A stretch of DNA of 64,000 nucleotides from Combretum micranthum (GCA_024138025.1 JAMXBD010001035.1:62001-126000), one strand, 5' to 3'. Shown: positions 37,554 to 50,134, numbered from the stretch's first letter. The notes: generated from the sequence alone by a model not told the origin. Numbers and translations: made by a program.

Positions 37554-38860
37554 GGAATCATGTTCATATCGTAAACCATGCTTTTCATTTGATGATCTTT
37601 GAGAAAAAATCAGAATGCTTAATTTTTTATCACTCTCATTGAATTTATTGAAGGTATTCTTTAATGAATTAGACAAACCATCAATTCTAACCTTTAATTT
37701 AGAAGTTTCTTCTTTAAGCACATTTTTTTCCTTTCTTAGCTTTTCATTATCAACATGTTACTTCTCATTGTCATGCTGTAATATATCATTCTCATCAGCA
37801 AGCAAAGAATTTGTTTGACTAAGTACTTCTTTTTTATTTTTAAGAGCTTCAATCTCGTTATCTCACTTAGTTATTTTTGTATCAACCTTTTTAAGAGCTT
37901 TTAAGAACTTTTTCATTTCAACAATCATGTCATCTTTAGTAAAATCATCATCAATTTTAGAATTTACCTCAAATGTGGCCATTAGACACGGATTTGCTTC
38001 TTCCCTTCTTCATTTGAATCCTCCAAATTGCTCTCTCTATCGTCTAGATCACTCCATGTAGCTATGTTTGCCTAACTTTTATTCTTATATTTTTTATTCT
38101 TATCAAAATAGGACATTCATATTTGATGTGCCCTGGCTTTTTGCACTTATAACACTGGATCTTAGTCTTTTCCTCCTCCTTTTCCTTCTCCTTTTCCTTA
38201 TAACCTTTTCTTGCATCATTTTTCTTATATTCATTAGTTTTCTTAAAATCACTAAACTTCTTAGCTCTCTACTTCTTGAGAAACTGGTTCAACTTTTGGG
38301 CTAAGAGAGTTAATTCATCATCTTCATCTTCATCATTTTCACTTTCATTGGGTCTAGCTTGATTAACCACAACTTCTTTGGCTTAGAAAGCTATTCCTTT
38401 AGTGTTGCTCTCAAGCTCTTACGTTGTTTTGATATGGGATTTGTATTCCATGACCTTCTCCCTTAGTTAACTAAGTGTTAGCTTGTTGAGATCTTGAGCT
38501 TCCTCAATAGAATCCTTCTTACACCCCATAAACATGGCAAGATCCTTAACATCTTTTTTACCAAATCTGGATCATCAATCTTCTTCCCAAGTGATGAAAG
38601 CTCATTGGTAATGGTAGTGAACCTGTTAAAAGCATCCTTTATAGATTCATCAACTTTAAAGTTAAACAATTCATATTTTTGAATAAGAGCATTAATTTTA
38701 GTCTACTTAATGATGTTGGTTCCTTCATAGGTATCACTTAAGGTATCCCATATTTCCATAGCAATTGCACAAGATGAGATAAAGATAAAACTCCGATGCT
38801 GCAATAGTAGTCAACAACATGTTCTTTGCTTTGTCTAAGGATAATATATTGTACTACAAC
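37554..38860 (-). pseudogene. Ty1/copia gag remnant with zinc knuckle
   Basis: Minus-strand fragments in gag order: DKAKNMLLTTIAASEF (near 38840); FKVDESIKDAFNRFTTITNE, then LSSLGKKIDDPDLVKKMLRI (38478-38669); the CCHC knuckle CYKCKKPGHIKYEC (near 38110-38165); and a Lys/Glu-rich coiled-coil-like C-terminal part (37515-38000) ending in SNEKHGLRYEHDS. This layout is known from plant copia gag-pol polyproteins just before the protease. Stops and frame changes are frequent. The sequence is cut by the LTR at 37553. Confidence 0.85.
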
Positions 38861-38989
38861 AGTTATACAACAAATCTATAAATAGTGAATAAACAAAACA
38901 AGATTGGGATACCGAATTACATCCCTAGAAAAATATCAATCATCCAATTGAACTTGTGGAGAGTGGCGTCTCAAGTTACCCAAACTTTT
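38861..38989. other. Short spacer before solo LTR B
   Basis: No feature. It ends in the 5-base target duplication CTTTT (38985-38989) of the LTR that follows. Confidence 0.5.
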
Positions 38990-39640
38990 TGTAAACCCCT
39001 CAATTTTAGGGTAAAATTAAGTAAACCCTAACCTCAATCAAACTGTAACTTCAAAAGTCAACAAAGATCAAAGCATACTAGTAGTTTTAACTTCGACAAT
39101 CCCGCACTCGAAACCTGAGAATAAGAAAGATAAGTTTATAGTAGATTATGGTTCAAAATAATGTAAGATAACATAAAAAGATCATATTTGTTAAAATTCG
39201 ATTCGTTTCGAATCCAAACGGGATCAATTTTAGAAAAACATGCCCAGATGCCTGGAATATTAAAAATATCCTGATAATATTGTTAAACTCGTAATTATAT
39301 AAGGATTTCAAAAATATCAATTTTATAATTTTTCAGTAACTAAAAATATCAGATATCGCACTTTTATGCACATTTTCTTTACTATCAGTAACTTAATTGT
39401 CTAGTCTACTATTCATTGTACATTTTTACTATTCATTACTATCCACCTATCTCTCCTTTTTCTTATTACCTCTTTCTTACATCTACATATCTACTACCTA
39501 TAATTTACTTTTCCCATAATACTTTTTACATAACTTCCTTTACACTTCAATTTCTTTTCATCACAAAAATATAAAGTTTAATCAGAACTCTCTCTCTCTA
39601 CATGTAGCACCAACCCCAACCCCCCAAACCAACCCACCCC

Positions 39641-39666
39641 CCCTCCCCCCCCCCCCCCCCCCCCCC
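39641..39666 (+). repeat. Poly(C) tract in solo LTR B
   Basis: About 23 C in a row after a C-rich stretch, followed by ACACACACC. It lies about 80 bases upstream of the TATA box, within the pyrimidine-rich region that all copies of the family have there. Confidence 0.9.
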
Positions 39667-39738
39667 ACACACACCTACCTTCTCTAATAATTTTTTTTCA
39701 ATTTATTTTATCACATCTAATTTTCTTCCATAATTCTC

Positions 39739-39746
39739 TATAAATA
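39739..39746 (+). promoter_or_regulatory. TATA box of solo LTR B
   Basis: TATAAATA, 749 bases into the LTR, followed by a CT-rich leader with CACTTAACAAAACTCT. That leader is shared with copy C. Confidence 0.6.
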
Positions 39747-42699
39747 TCACATTTCCCTCCACTTCTTTTATACATTCATCACACTTAACAAAACTCTACC
39801 AAATTTTCTCTCAATTTTTCTCTCCAAAATTCTCTTCCTAACTCTTTTTTCTTTTCACAAAAAATATCATCTACCTATAACTACCAACAAATTTTTCTTC
39901 ATCCATCACCACATAAACCTTAGGTAAAATTCCTATCAATATTTCCTTACCGTATCATGTAACTTAACATGACCATAGTGTGTGTTTCCTAAATCAACAA
40001 GTGTTATGAAAGCAATACTATATTCATGTTTTATTCTTGTTCATGTACAAATCTCATTTTATTATTACATTGTTGTTGTTATTGCTCTAATATAACTCTT
40101 ATAAGTTAGTAAATATTATATATATATATATATATATATATTTCTTAGAGCATATAAGCTCACTAACTTTTGTTTATTATATCTTGTAATTTATTTATTT
40201 CATGCTATTAAAAATTAATACTAGTCTTTTTAGTCTTGGGATTGTCATTATCAAGTCAAAACCATTTTCTTTTCTTTTTTTTCTTTTCTTCTCTTTTATG
40301 GGACTTATCTATAATTTAAGTCCGGAGAGTCTTAACAACAATCTAAAACTCCCATGATTTTTCTTATTTTGTCGTCTTGCTTTTCTTTACGAGACTAGTA
40401 GTCCGGAAGCCTTGACTTCCAATACTTGATTTTGTTTATATGTTTACTTACTTATTTAATTTGCCACATCTTATATTTTTTATATAAGTTATTATGTAAT
40501 ATAGTCATATGCTCATATTCATGCAAAGCTAATGTTGTTGTTTAAATAAAAAGAGTTTCTTCTTTCATTAAAAATTTAAAACTAAGCTTTGTACCAAAAA
40601 TAATTCTTGGCACTTAGTAAAAGTTTCTAAGTAAAATTTAGGATTTTAATTCGACAAATAATTATTTTACAAATTTAAATAAATTTATCAAAGCTTTTAG
40701 TGCTAATATTTTGTGAGACTTTTTTCTAAAAACTATAAGTTATAAAGTACCGTTACTTTTCGAAATAAAATAAATTTAACTTAATGTTGATAATTTTTAT
40801 TATACAAGTTTTTCATAAAAACTTATTTAAAAGAACCTACATCAACACTACCAAGAAATAGACAAATTTCTAAGTCAAGATGATTAAAAAAAAAAAAAAA
40901 CCAATTTACTAGTCAAGAAAACACTTAGGAAAGTAATAGTAAAAAATAACACAAAATAATAAGTTTTTAAAGAAAAATATAAGGGTTCATTTTATAAAAA
41001 CTATAAGGTAAGAAATGATGGTTTAGATATAAGAAGTACTCATGTAAAATAAACTAAAAATCCTAATATTATTTCAATGATTTACAAAGGAAAACTTATA
41101 CATTGCAATATTTAAATTTGTAAAGGAAATTATTTTATCAAAAATTATAGTTTGGACAACAGCACTTGAATCATGCATGTAATATGAGTTCTATATCTCA
41201 AAGATTACTTTGATTAGGAGTTTTTCCGCACTATGGTCAAGTGAGTTCAGTTCCTGAAGTTTTCATACTCATGCTTGTGCTTGTAGCATTAGAGGCACTA
41301 GAAGTAGGAAAAAGAAAAAAATGGAATATGCATGATAATAATGGTTGAAAGTATACTAAGCATATCGAGACATGAATTATTGTAATTAAGTTGTGTTTTA
41401 TTATCATGATAGAGCATCTGCAAATTGTATGATTGCATCTAAGCTATTTTAATTACATGAAAGAATTTAATAAATTGATTCATGCATATCATGTAGTGAG
41501 TCACATTGCATTCGCCATTATACACTTGGTAGGATAAGGATATAATAGTGTTAGTTTGTATAACCAGTAGTATCTACGTGTTAGCGAGTAGTAGCCAATA
41601 TAATCTACATGTTTTGTGTTGGCAAGTAATAACCAGTATAATTTACATGTTTTTGTGTTGGCAAATAGTAGTCGGTATGATCTATAAAAGTTTTATTTAA
41701 AAAAAAAAAGGGGTTTGGTTGTCATTGGCCGATATACCTAACCCCAAATGAAGGGCGTAATTCATTTAACATATAGTTCTTGGAAAACCATATGCCTTGC
41801 TTGCTCATGTGTTCGATGCATCACATATCTTTGTCTAATTATAACTTGTTTGATATTTTGATTCGAGCATGATAACCTAGGAATATTCTCACTAAGCTAG
41901 TTAAGCTTACACTCTCAAAGATTTTGTTATCACAAGAACACCTTTTAATTTACCTAATGTCTCTTTTTATCTGGGTTAGGCCACGCTTTTGGAAAGCTTT
42001 TTGCGGAAATTCGACCAAAGGCTTTAGATAAGAATTCCCTTAAAATCTTTTGGCTATAGAGTTTTATGTGTGTAAGACTTAAGTTGTATTACAGATCCTT
42101 AGATTTGGTCGAGGAATGCCCTTAAGTTTATGTAAAGACCTTATTATCTGTTGGGCATATGTTTATTAGTTCTTGAATGCCTGATATTACTGCTTAAACC
42201 ATATATCCCACCGGAGTCTCCTATTGTTATGTTAAACGCCTTACATATAATATCAAAACATTTGCATGACTAAGGTAGTCATTCTTAAGTCTTAATATTG
42301 TATATGGCAGACTACACATTTAGGGTACCCTTTAGGGTGTGACACTTTTACCCTAAGATAGCCTGCGAGATCAAGGTAGATCTATTAGCATATGAAACCC
42401 TAGAAAATTGGGGTTAGAGAAAAGAGACTAAACATGAGAGATAAGAGGTACTTATCTAAGCAAATAGTAAGGAGAGAGAATAGTAAGAGATCTTTTATAT
42501 TCATCCTTAGCGACATAGTTTTGAGTGTAAAAGATATTGCACTATTATATGTCTTAGCACCAACTTTCTGACGAGAACTTTTGTCCAAATTATTGTTATT
42601 TTGATCCATTAAAATTTGAATATTTGAATTCATTTCATTTTTATTTAAATACAATATTTTATAAGATATAAAAATATAATCTAATATAATATTATAAAT

Positions 42700-42955
42700 A
42701 TATCAAGCTTGCAAATCTACTAACGAGCTTAGCTCATAAGACAAGCCTGGCTACAAGCTTGTTATCGAGTCTAGCTCATGAACTCGCTATGGAGCTCTAA
42801 ACAAACCTATTAAGAGCTAACTTGCGAGCCTGAACCAAACTTGAGCCTGGCTCATTTTGTTGAACAAGCTTTTTTTTAAGCTCAAGTTCGCTCATTTAGT
42901 AATCAGGCTCAAGTAGTTTAGAAATAGCTCAACTCACTTACAACCCTAATTGAGA
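42700..42955. repeat. GAGCT-rich dispersed repeat (hAT-derivative-like)
   Basis: Many copies of AGCTCATGAACTCG, GAGCCTGGCTCA, GAGCTTAGCTC and AAGCTCAAGTTCGCTC lie close together. This composition is well known from short hAT-related repeats in plant genomes. Ends are not defined. Confidence 0.4.
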
Positions 42956-42998
42956 TTAGATAATGGTGTTGAGGCAACAATTCAATAAAGTTAAAGGT

Positions 42999-43366
42999 TT
43001 AGATAAATGATGAGGACAAGGTGGTAGATTCTGTTGTAGCTTGGAGTGGTGTATCAGTCGTTGAGAGGGGATTAAGGATAGAGGGCTCAACAAGAGCTAT
43101 GATGATCGGAGATTGGAAAAAAGAGAAGAAGGTACAAAATTTTGACGTTAAAGTGGTAGATGCATTGATGTCTTGTAAAAGATAAAGTATGATGAGGTTG
43201 GATTCCCATAAAGGTAGAAGCTCGATGATTAAAATGGTATTCAGCAAGTTTCTAGTGAGGTGATTTGTTTTCCCAGCAAGATGATGGTTGCCAAGGATAG
43301 GTAAGTGACGATTATTGTTCTTTCCCATAATTTTTTTTTTTTTATAAATCCGGTGCTCTGATTCTA
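42999..43366 (-). pseudogene. Copia-type 5' remnant: primer-binding site and gag start
   Basis: At 43355-43366 the minus strand reads TAGAATCAGAGC. This matches 10 of 12 bases of the sequence complementary to the initiator-Met tRNA 3' end used by many copia elements (TGGTATCAGAGC). Immediately downstream on the minus strand a 109-codon frame (42999-43328) begins MGKNNNRHLPILGNHHLAGK and TNHLTRNLLNTILIIELLP, which is like the start of some copia gag proteins. Sequence to the right, up to about 43440, would then be LTR. The evidence is positional and weak. Confidence 0.4.
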
Positions 43367-43612
43367 TATTCCAATGAATGATTTGTATATTGATTATTAC
43401 AGAGAGTGAAGCTACACTTATATATATATATATATATATTCATACAATATTGCAACCTCACTGATCTATAATGTAAAGTGCAAAAAGGCTAGATTATCTA
43501 TACTAGTTATATATACACAATAATAATAGAGGCAACATCTCATTTTCCCATCAAGGATTGTTAAAAATTCACTCGCCACCATAAATTCTAGAGATACGAT
43601 AAAGAGTATTAA

Positions 43613-44155
43613 ATGTAAAACCTACTCCACCCAATAATAATATTGAAGTTCGCGTAATAAAGTTCACTTCCTCAATCACTATTGAAGCTTTTAAAATAGT
43701 TTTGATTTCAATTTTTAAAACCTATTCCCTTAGAGTAGGATAAGGTGTACAACATACATCATTAGAATCTATACTTCAAACTATATAAGGTATAGATTCT
43801 AAAATATCTTGTATTATCCTGTAGAAATTCTTAATTTACATTATTGAATATAATAAAACATAATATAATATAATATCTTTTTTGTTTTATTTTGATATAT
43901 TATGTGGTTCATAAATTTTTCTTATGTAAAATCTACTCCACCAACAATAATATTAAAGTTCACGTAATAAAGTTCACTTCCTCAATCGCTATTGAAGCTT
44001 TTAAAATTGGTTTTGATTTCAATTTTTCAAAACCTATTCCCTTATAGTAGGATAAAGTGTACAACATACATGTTAATTTACATTATTGAATATAATATAA
44101 TACTATATCTTTTTTGTTTTATTTTCATATATTATGTGTTCATAAATTTTTCTTA
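43613..44155 (+). repeat. Tandem duplication, period 311 bp
   Basis: ATGTAAAAcCTACTCCACC begins at 43613 and again at 43924. Both units contain AAAGTTCACTTCCTCAATC, TATTGAAGCTTTTAAAAT, AAAACCTATTCCCTTA and GTACAACATACAT. Both also share the tail TTTACATTATTGAATATAAT followed by CTTTTTTGTTTTATTTT and ATAAATTTTTCTTATGT. The second unit lacks about 80 bases after ACATACAT. Confidence 0.85.
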
Positions 44156-44214
44156 TGTTAGTAAAGATAATAGATTTGGTATTTTAAATAAAATAATTGA
44201 ACTTTCATTTTCTT

Positions 44215-45770
44215 CTTTTCTTTCAAAACATCCAAACCCAAAGCCTATTCCTTTTATACCATCCATTGTTGATATCAAAGCAAGCCCATGTTTCTTTTTC
44301 TAGTCTCTTACTCGTTAATAATAATAAGGTTTAACTTTTCTTATATACAAGTCCATTTCTCAAGGAGTTTTCCATATGGGACTAAAGACACATCAAAATC
44401 ATCAATCCCTCATCATCTCTATGATGAATATTTCTTTTATCTCTCCACCTCCAAGAAGACAACATGACTAACTAGGTCTCTTTCTCTCTCTTGTTCGTGT
44501 TTGTTTTAGGACACAAACATAACAAAGCTTCATTTTCCTATCAGATTTAAAAATGAAGTAAAAGAAAGGCAAAGACTAGATGAAATGTTCATCTTTTTGG
44601 TTTATGTAAGATTTTGGTATTATAGTCTTATAGACACCAAAGGCTGCCAACTTGTAAAAAGAGGTCATCAAATACCCATATTTTAAAAATAATAGCCATA
44701 CTTCTCCCCATTAAAGAATTAAAATGACTTGCCAAAACATAGTTATCCTAAAAAGGAAATCCAGCTTCGTGAATTTCTTCTAAAAATGGGTTATAGATTC
44801 AAAAAACAAATCTTTGCTAAAACAGAACTCATAAGAAAATACCAATAGACCTCAAACTTGCAAGTAATGCTATTGACCATCTTGAATAACAAAATATATA
44901 TACATATGTAGCAAGAATTTGTGCAAACCTCTTCTTGCTTTTGTTAACTTGTCTTGAATACCAAGATTAGCATGCTCTATCCATTAAAATGCTCAAGAAG
45001 AGATCATGAGTTATGCAAATTGGACAAGGACATGTAGAATTCAAATGCCCTATACAACAATGAAAAAGAGATCACGAGTTAGACTAAAACACCTATTTAG
45101 CTATTATTCTACTTTCCCACAATTCATATCATGTAAATGCCCTTTCCTTCCAGCCATATAATACACAACTAAGGGTTGGTTTAGTGTAACATATAGAGGG
45201 CTAAGAGCAACACTTCCAGTTTTATCCATCCCAATTCCAACCACTTGACCCTTACATCATTCAGCACTAGTCATCTTCCAACAAAACTCATATTCAACTT
45301 CATGTTGGAGACAACAACATCAATGACCACAATGATGATGAATAATATACCACTCATCCTCCACTCTTATTTACATCATGGAATTCGATCCCACACAAAC
45401 CTATAATCACAAAAAAAAATAGTGATTTCAATCAAATGCAATGATTGCAAATAGCATAAAGCATCATTACAAAAACATGAAGAGGAAGAGAAGAGAGAGA
45501 GAGACCTAGTGGCAGTGCCATGGTCTTGGAGGAGTGGAGAGATAAGAGGAATATTTGTCATAGAGATGTATGGGATGTATGATTTTGGTGTGTCTTTAGT
45601 CCACGTGAAAACCCCTTGAGAAATGGTCTTGTATTACAAGAGTTAGCTCATTTATTATTGAAGAGTAAGAGACTAATAAAGAAACTTAGGCTTGCTTTGA
45701 TATTTATGTGGATGGTATAAAAGGTATGGGCTTTAGGCTTGGGCTTTAGATTCTAAAAGAAACCAACTTC
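44215..45770. mobile_element. Non-autonomous element with ~280-bp terminal inverted repeats (MULE-like)
   Basis: The left arm (about 44215-44505) and right arm (about 45475-45765) are inverted copies. CCTTTTATACCATCCA at 44250 pairs with 45710-45725, GACTAAAGACACA at 44380 pairs with 45589-45601, and CATTTCTCAAGG and CTAGGTCTCTCTCTC match likewise. The roughly 970-bp interior has no transposase and no frame I recognise. Long inverted arms on a small noncoding element are typical of Mutator-like elements. A 9-bp target duplication could not be identified because the outer edges have decayed. Confidence 0.75.
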
Positions 45771-46860
45771 ATAACTCTTTTGAAAAATAATAATATAAAA
45801 TTGATTGATAATAATTAATTATAAATGAAAATAAAATTGCCACATCATATGACACATGGCAAGTTGTTATAGGTTGAAATTGCCATTTCATCTAACTGCA
45901 CAGTGATAAAATACAAGTTATTGTTCAATACTTGTACATGTCTATATATATGTTTATATTCTATTATATTCTTTGTTTTAATTTTTTTCTATATTTATAT
46001 CTATATTTTTTTATATTTTCTACATCTAATATGTATATGGTAATTAAGTCCCTATCATTATTGGTCTGTTTCTTGATAAATAATCACATCAAAACAAATA
46101 TTAATCTAATAAATAAATGATGAAACAAATAGGCCTACAGCATACGTAAATCAGATAATTGGTCCAATGATAGTTGTGGTTGAAAAACAAAATGAAAAAT
46201 GAAAATGAAAACCTGAAATAAGCATACACACATTCTACCAAGTCCCTTATAATTTAGTAGTATAAACATTGATTTCCCAACAAATTGATCAATTTTTTCA
46301 GAAGTTATTTTCTTTAAATTTTTTTAAAGTTAAAAATAAATTGTTGAAATTATTTAATTGTTAAAATATTGTGTGACGTTCAATGTAATATTATTTTTAT
46401 TCTTATAATATCAATTGTTGATCATATATGATAATTTTTTAAAAAGTAAAATTTAAAATATATGACTTTTATAATCCATTCCATTGACAACGTTCTTGTG
46501 ATGGCAGCATCCAATAGTAAACAACATATCCATGGGATCAGTAAGTCAAGTTGATGAGATGACAAATAGAAATCAGTACAAGTTGCAAAACTTTAAAGTA
46601 TTTTTGTCATCGTGCAAAAGACTTGACCATTTATTTAAGCTATTACATGTTCTTCACCTACACATAAACGTTTATGTGTGCATAAACTTTCTTTTTAATG
46701 TATTTTCAAATTGAAATAACCTAAGCTAGACCGACTAAATTATATATATATATATATATATTTGATTGTTGATTTCATGATTTAAATTTTTATAGTTAAG
46801 TTATGATAATTTGATTTGATGAGATGATAAATTGCTAATATAGGAACATGTTAAAACTTA
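45771..46860. other. AT-rich stretch without recognised genes
   Basis: Only simple sequence was seen, including a (TA)n run at 46741-46761. Short frames here are Leu/Phe/Tyr-rich by composition. Confidence 0.4.
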
Positions 46861-46889
46861 ATTGCATGTTGAATTGAGTTATATGTGTG

Positions 46890-49600
46890 TTGGTGTAAAT
46901 ATATAAGTGTAGTAATATATTGGATTGAATTGTGTTATTAAATGAAGTATAGTGCTGTTTTTATAATTTTGGAGACCTTCTTGGTTGCAAATTTTTTTTT
47001 TTTTAAGAAAGCTCAAAGATTATCTTTAACTAGCAAACCAAGCACACACACACATAGGCCAAAGCTCATATCTAAGCATCTTCCTTATCCTTCTAAAATG
47101 CCAAAAAGTCAGAAAGGCAGCCAAAAATATCAATCCAAAACAGACCCAACCATCACCTCTCGCTTTCTTCATCTTCTTCATCTTCTAAATACAAAAAGCT
47201 CAAATTTCACTTCAAAATCTCTTCTAAATTGTGCTTCACTAGTTTTTAAGCAAAGAATCAATCCAAGGAACAAGTAGAAGTAAGATTTAAAATCAGAAAG
47301 TGGAAAGAAAAGCTTGGTTGATTCTAGTAGTCATAAAAGTAAGTAAAGATGATTTGTTACATGTCTTGTTTAATAATAGTTTCTAGTAGATGTTAATGCT
47401 AAATAGGAGTAGAACTTTGATGTTTTAGACAAGTTGATGGTATGATAACATGTAAATTAGAATAGATATGCAAATAGGCACATGTACCTTAGGTGTTTAA
47501 AGAAATGAATTTTGATTTTATGATAATTTGATATGTGTATTGATATTGTTAGTGATAAATAAGTAGAACTTAAATGATTAGAGTGATAGTAGAGTTCAAC
47601 AAGCATGAATGACGAGTTTATGTTTTTAGGTTAAGTTTGTTATACATATATGTGAAATGAATATATGTGTGCAATTGAACTTGATAATGTTTGATATTGT
47701 GATTATAGGTTAGTTTTGATATGTTTTTATAAACAAGTAAGGTCTTGTTAAGGAGTTAGAGATATAGAACTTCGAAATTTTTTAATCAAGTATCAAAGAA
47801 CCAATACCCTATTCATAACTAGCATGTTAAAGGTCGTTATTTCTTCGAAATATTGATTTCCTGATGGTCACGGTTTTTATGAGGCTTGTGATATTCTCTA
47901 TTTGTTTTTAAAACATGAAATGGCCTTGATCACGACCGTTATGAAGGCCATTATCTCCGTTATATGGATTTTAAAGCTTGATCACGATCGTTACAAGCTC
48001 ATTATCTCCTCTAATCTCTTTTTCTAAAGAACGACCTAGATTATGGCTATTACAAAGGTCATTATCCATATGGTTTTTAGGAAAGTTTAAACAAAGCTAT
48101 TATGATCGTATTCTTCATCACAACCTACATCACGGCCATTATAGGGGGCATGATCTCCTAATACGAGCATGACAAGGCAGTGAGATACACCACTGCCCAA
48201 GACCACGACCATGATGATGCTTATGATATACATCACGGCCTCTATCAAGGAAGTGGCGCATCTTCTAATATTATTCATATGAAAAAATAATAATGAAATA
48301 AATGAATAATAATAGATAAATGAATAATGAAATATGATATGTATATTGATAGTTGTATGAGTAAGATGTTGTGTGATGATTTGAATCTTACTTAAATAAA
48401 TATCTAATGACTTAATATTTCATTGTGGATTAACGTGTTTTATATGAAATGATTTTTTCTTTGACAGATACCTATACCCAGTTGGGTTTGAATACAACTC
48501 TTTTATCTAATAAATCCAATTATCCAAGTACGCATTAACTTGTTTGTTGAATGTTAGGTTAGGCATTATTAAAGCAACTTAAATTAAAGATTGGTTTAAG
48601 ACTTGTTTGAATTGTTTGTAAATGAATCTGATCCTGGGATCAGCAACCCTATTAACGAAGTTGACATGGTAGTATAGGTGCTTAGGTCACACTTATCATG
48701 ATGCAATGACTTTCATAAGTAGCTCAGTGGGTAAATGATAGGAGGAATGATATCGGTGTACCATTTTCTTATTCTTAAGAAGAAGTAATATGATTTAGTT
48801 CACGTTAACAAAGACAACTGAACTAGGTGATGTTATGGATTAAGTTAAGTAAAGTTGAGTAACGCCTGTGATTCCTAGATGAGATTATTAATTATAAAGT
48901 TATGTAGGAGATATAAGTATTCAAGATGCTTATATCAACCTCCTGAACAACTGCTGTTACTCAAGACCTCGAATCCCTAGAGATTGAAATCAGAGTTTGA
49001 ATACTCCAGTTTTGAAATGTTTTACTTAAACAAAGTTAAATAATTCTATTGTTTCTTGCATTGCATTAGCTTAGGAAATCATGTCATTATGTATTTGTTT
49101 GTGTTATCGTGTACTAGGCCCCTAGCTCACTTTTTCCTTTGTAGGTATCAATGATGATGAATACCATGATGATATGGGATATGGTACTGATTAGGAAGCA
49201 TTCCTAGATGAGTGGGACAATTAGGGTGCTAGACCATTCTATTTTGTTTTCTAGGAAAAGCGAAAAAGCAAGACCTTATTTTGATTCAATGTAATAGTAT
49301 CGGCTAAGGCTTTCTCAAAGCCTATGTTTTATAATATTAAGCACCTAAGTTTTCTAGCATGTATATTACAAGTTTGGTTTTGTAACCTTTGAAGTACCAT
49401 ATATGTTGGTACTATCATATGTATTTATATAAAGTTATCTATTCTTAATTGAGTAATTTTTGTATTTTAACAGGTTGAGCAAGTAATTTTCATAAATTCC
49501 TTCTTTTCCAAACAACCTTACGTGTAATATCTTTGTATATTATATGTGGTTGGAGACTTGATATATAAATTATTAATTATATACATGTCTGGTCTTTACA
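46890..49600 (+). mobile_element. Diverged LTR, Tekay/Del-like (boundaries approximate)
   Basis: The order of landmarks resembles the other long LTRs here: a CA/CT-rich leader at 47030-47280, a splice-like GTAAGTAAAG segment, diverged ~60-bp repeats, then GGATCAGCAACCCTA and AGCTCAGTGGGTAAATG (48630-48740). GGCCCCTAGCTCAC followed by GTAGGTATCAATGATGATGA (49115-49160) is like the AGGTGCAGGTGATGATAG segment of the LTR at 1197. A possible end is GGTCTTTACA at 49591-49600. No start or target duplication could be confirmed. Confidence 0.45.
47820..48255 (+). repeat. Diverged ~60-bp repeats with a (A/T)TCACGACCGTTAT core
   Basis: GATCACGACCGTTATGAAGG, GATCACGATCGTTACAAGCT, GATTATGGCTATTACAAAGG and CATCACGGCCATTATAGGGG occur in succession, each followed by CATTATCTCC-like or CATGATCTCC-like text. 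It is a decayed minisatellite inside the LTR-like region. Confidence 0.55.
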
Positions 49601-49713
49601 CATGTAAAGGCAATAAACGAATAAAAAGTTTCGGTATGCTTTGTGTAGAAAGCTTCCATGCCTCACTATCCCTTAAACATTGTAACTTATGAGTGACTTA
49701 TATCTGTGTGTGT

Positions 49714-50070
49714 GTGCCACGCCCCAAAGGATACCTTAAATATAATAGTCCACTGTACACAATATTAAAACTTAAGAATGACTACCTTATTTACTCGGAA
49801 GCTTCTATATCGGTACAAGGCGTACGTTCACAACAAAGGGATACCAATGGAGTTATGCATTTTAAGGTAGTAGCAAAAGAACATGCAAGACAATACTATC
49901 ATAATTTCATCAAAATATAAGGTCTTACAACTCTAAGGAGCATTCCCTTGATAAAAATAAAGGAATTGTCTTACAACTAAAAGAGCTTCCTAATACATAA
50001 TAGATTTTCTAGGAAATCTATCATCAAAATCCAAAAATATATCACATTAAGTATATCTCCACTCAACCTT
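49714..50070 (-). mobile_element. Minus-strand truncated LTR of the solo-LTR family
   Basis: On the plus strand it starts TGCCACGCCCCAAAGGATAC, the reverse complement of the family's 3' end (compare GGGTACCCTTTGGGGC in copy C). CTTAAGAATGACTACCTTA and AAGGCGTACG-like blocks match in order. Only about 357 bases remain of a 3.4-3.8 kb LTR. It adjoins the MULE remnant at about 50070. Confidence 0.7.
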
Positions 50071-50134
50071 TGTTCATGGATTTGTTTCTATTATCGCATT
50101 AAGTATATCTGGGAGCTCCGCATATGAATCTTCC
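50071..50134 (-). pseudogene. MULE transposase (mudrA-like) fragment, distal part
   Basis: The minus strand reads EDSYAELPDILNAIIETNP, then a stop and TKVEW. This is the segment that follows the VYGSW motif in MULE transposases, whose first part lies at 53908-54000. The two parts are separated by solo LTR C and its duplicated CTTCC. Confidence 0.75.

Larger units (their letters stand above)
38990..42344 (+). mobile_element. Solo LTR B (3,355 bp)
   Basis: It begins TGTAAACCCCTCAATTTTAG and ends CTTTAGGGTGTGACA, and is flanked on both sides by CTTTT (38985-38989 and 42345-42349), a perfect 5-bp target duplication. It shares with copies A and C the opening with AACCCTAA and AAAGTCAACAA, the TATA box, the leader, TCACTAAGCTAGTTAAGCTT near 41890 and the GGCAGACTACACATTTAGGG tail. 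It is about 400-480 bp shorter than the others. No internal retroelement sequence follows. Confidence 0.92.

Noticed and set aside
46942..47277. A 111-codon frame rich in Ser, Lys and Leu
   Set aside because: It falls in the CA/CT-rich leader of an LTR-like region and has no recognisable domain.
49603..49700. TGTAAAGG after the palindrome CTTTACACATGTAAAG as an LTR start
   Set aside because: No matching end, primer-binding site or target duplication was found; it may be chance next to the presumed end of the previous LTR.
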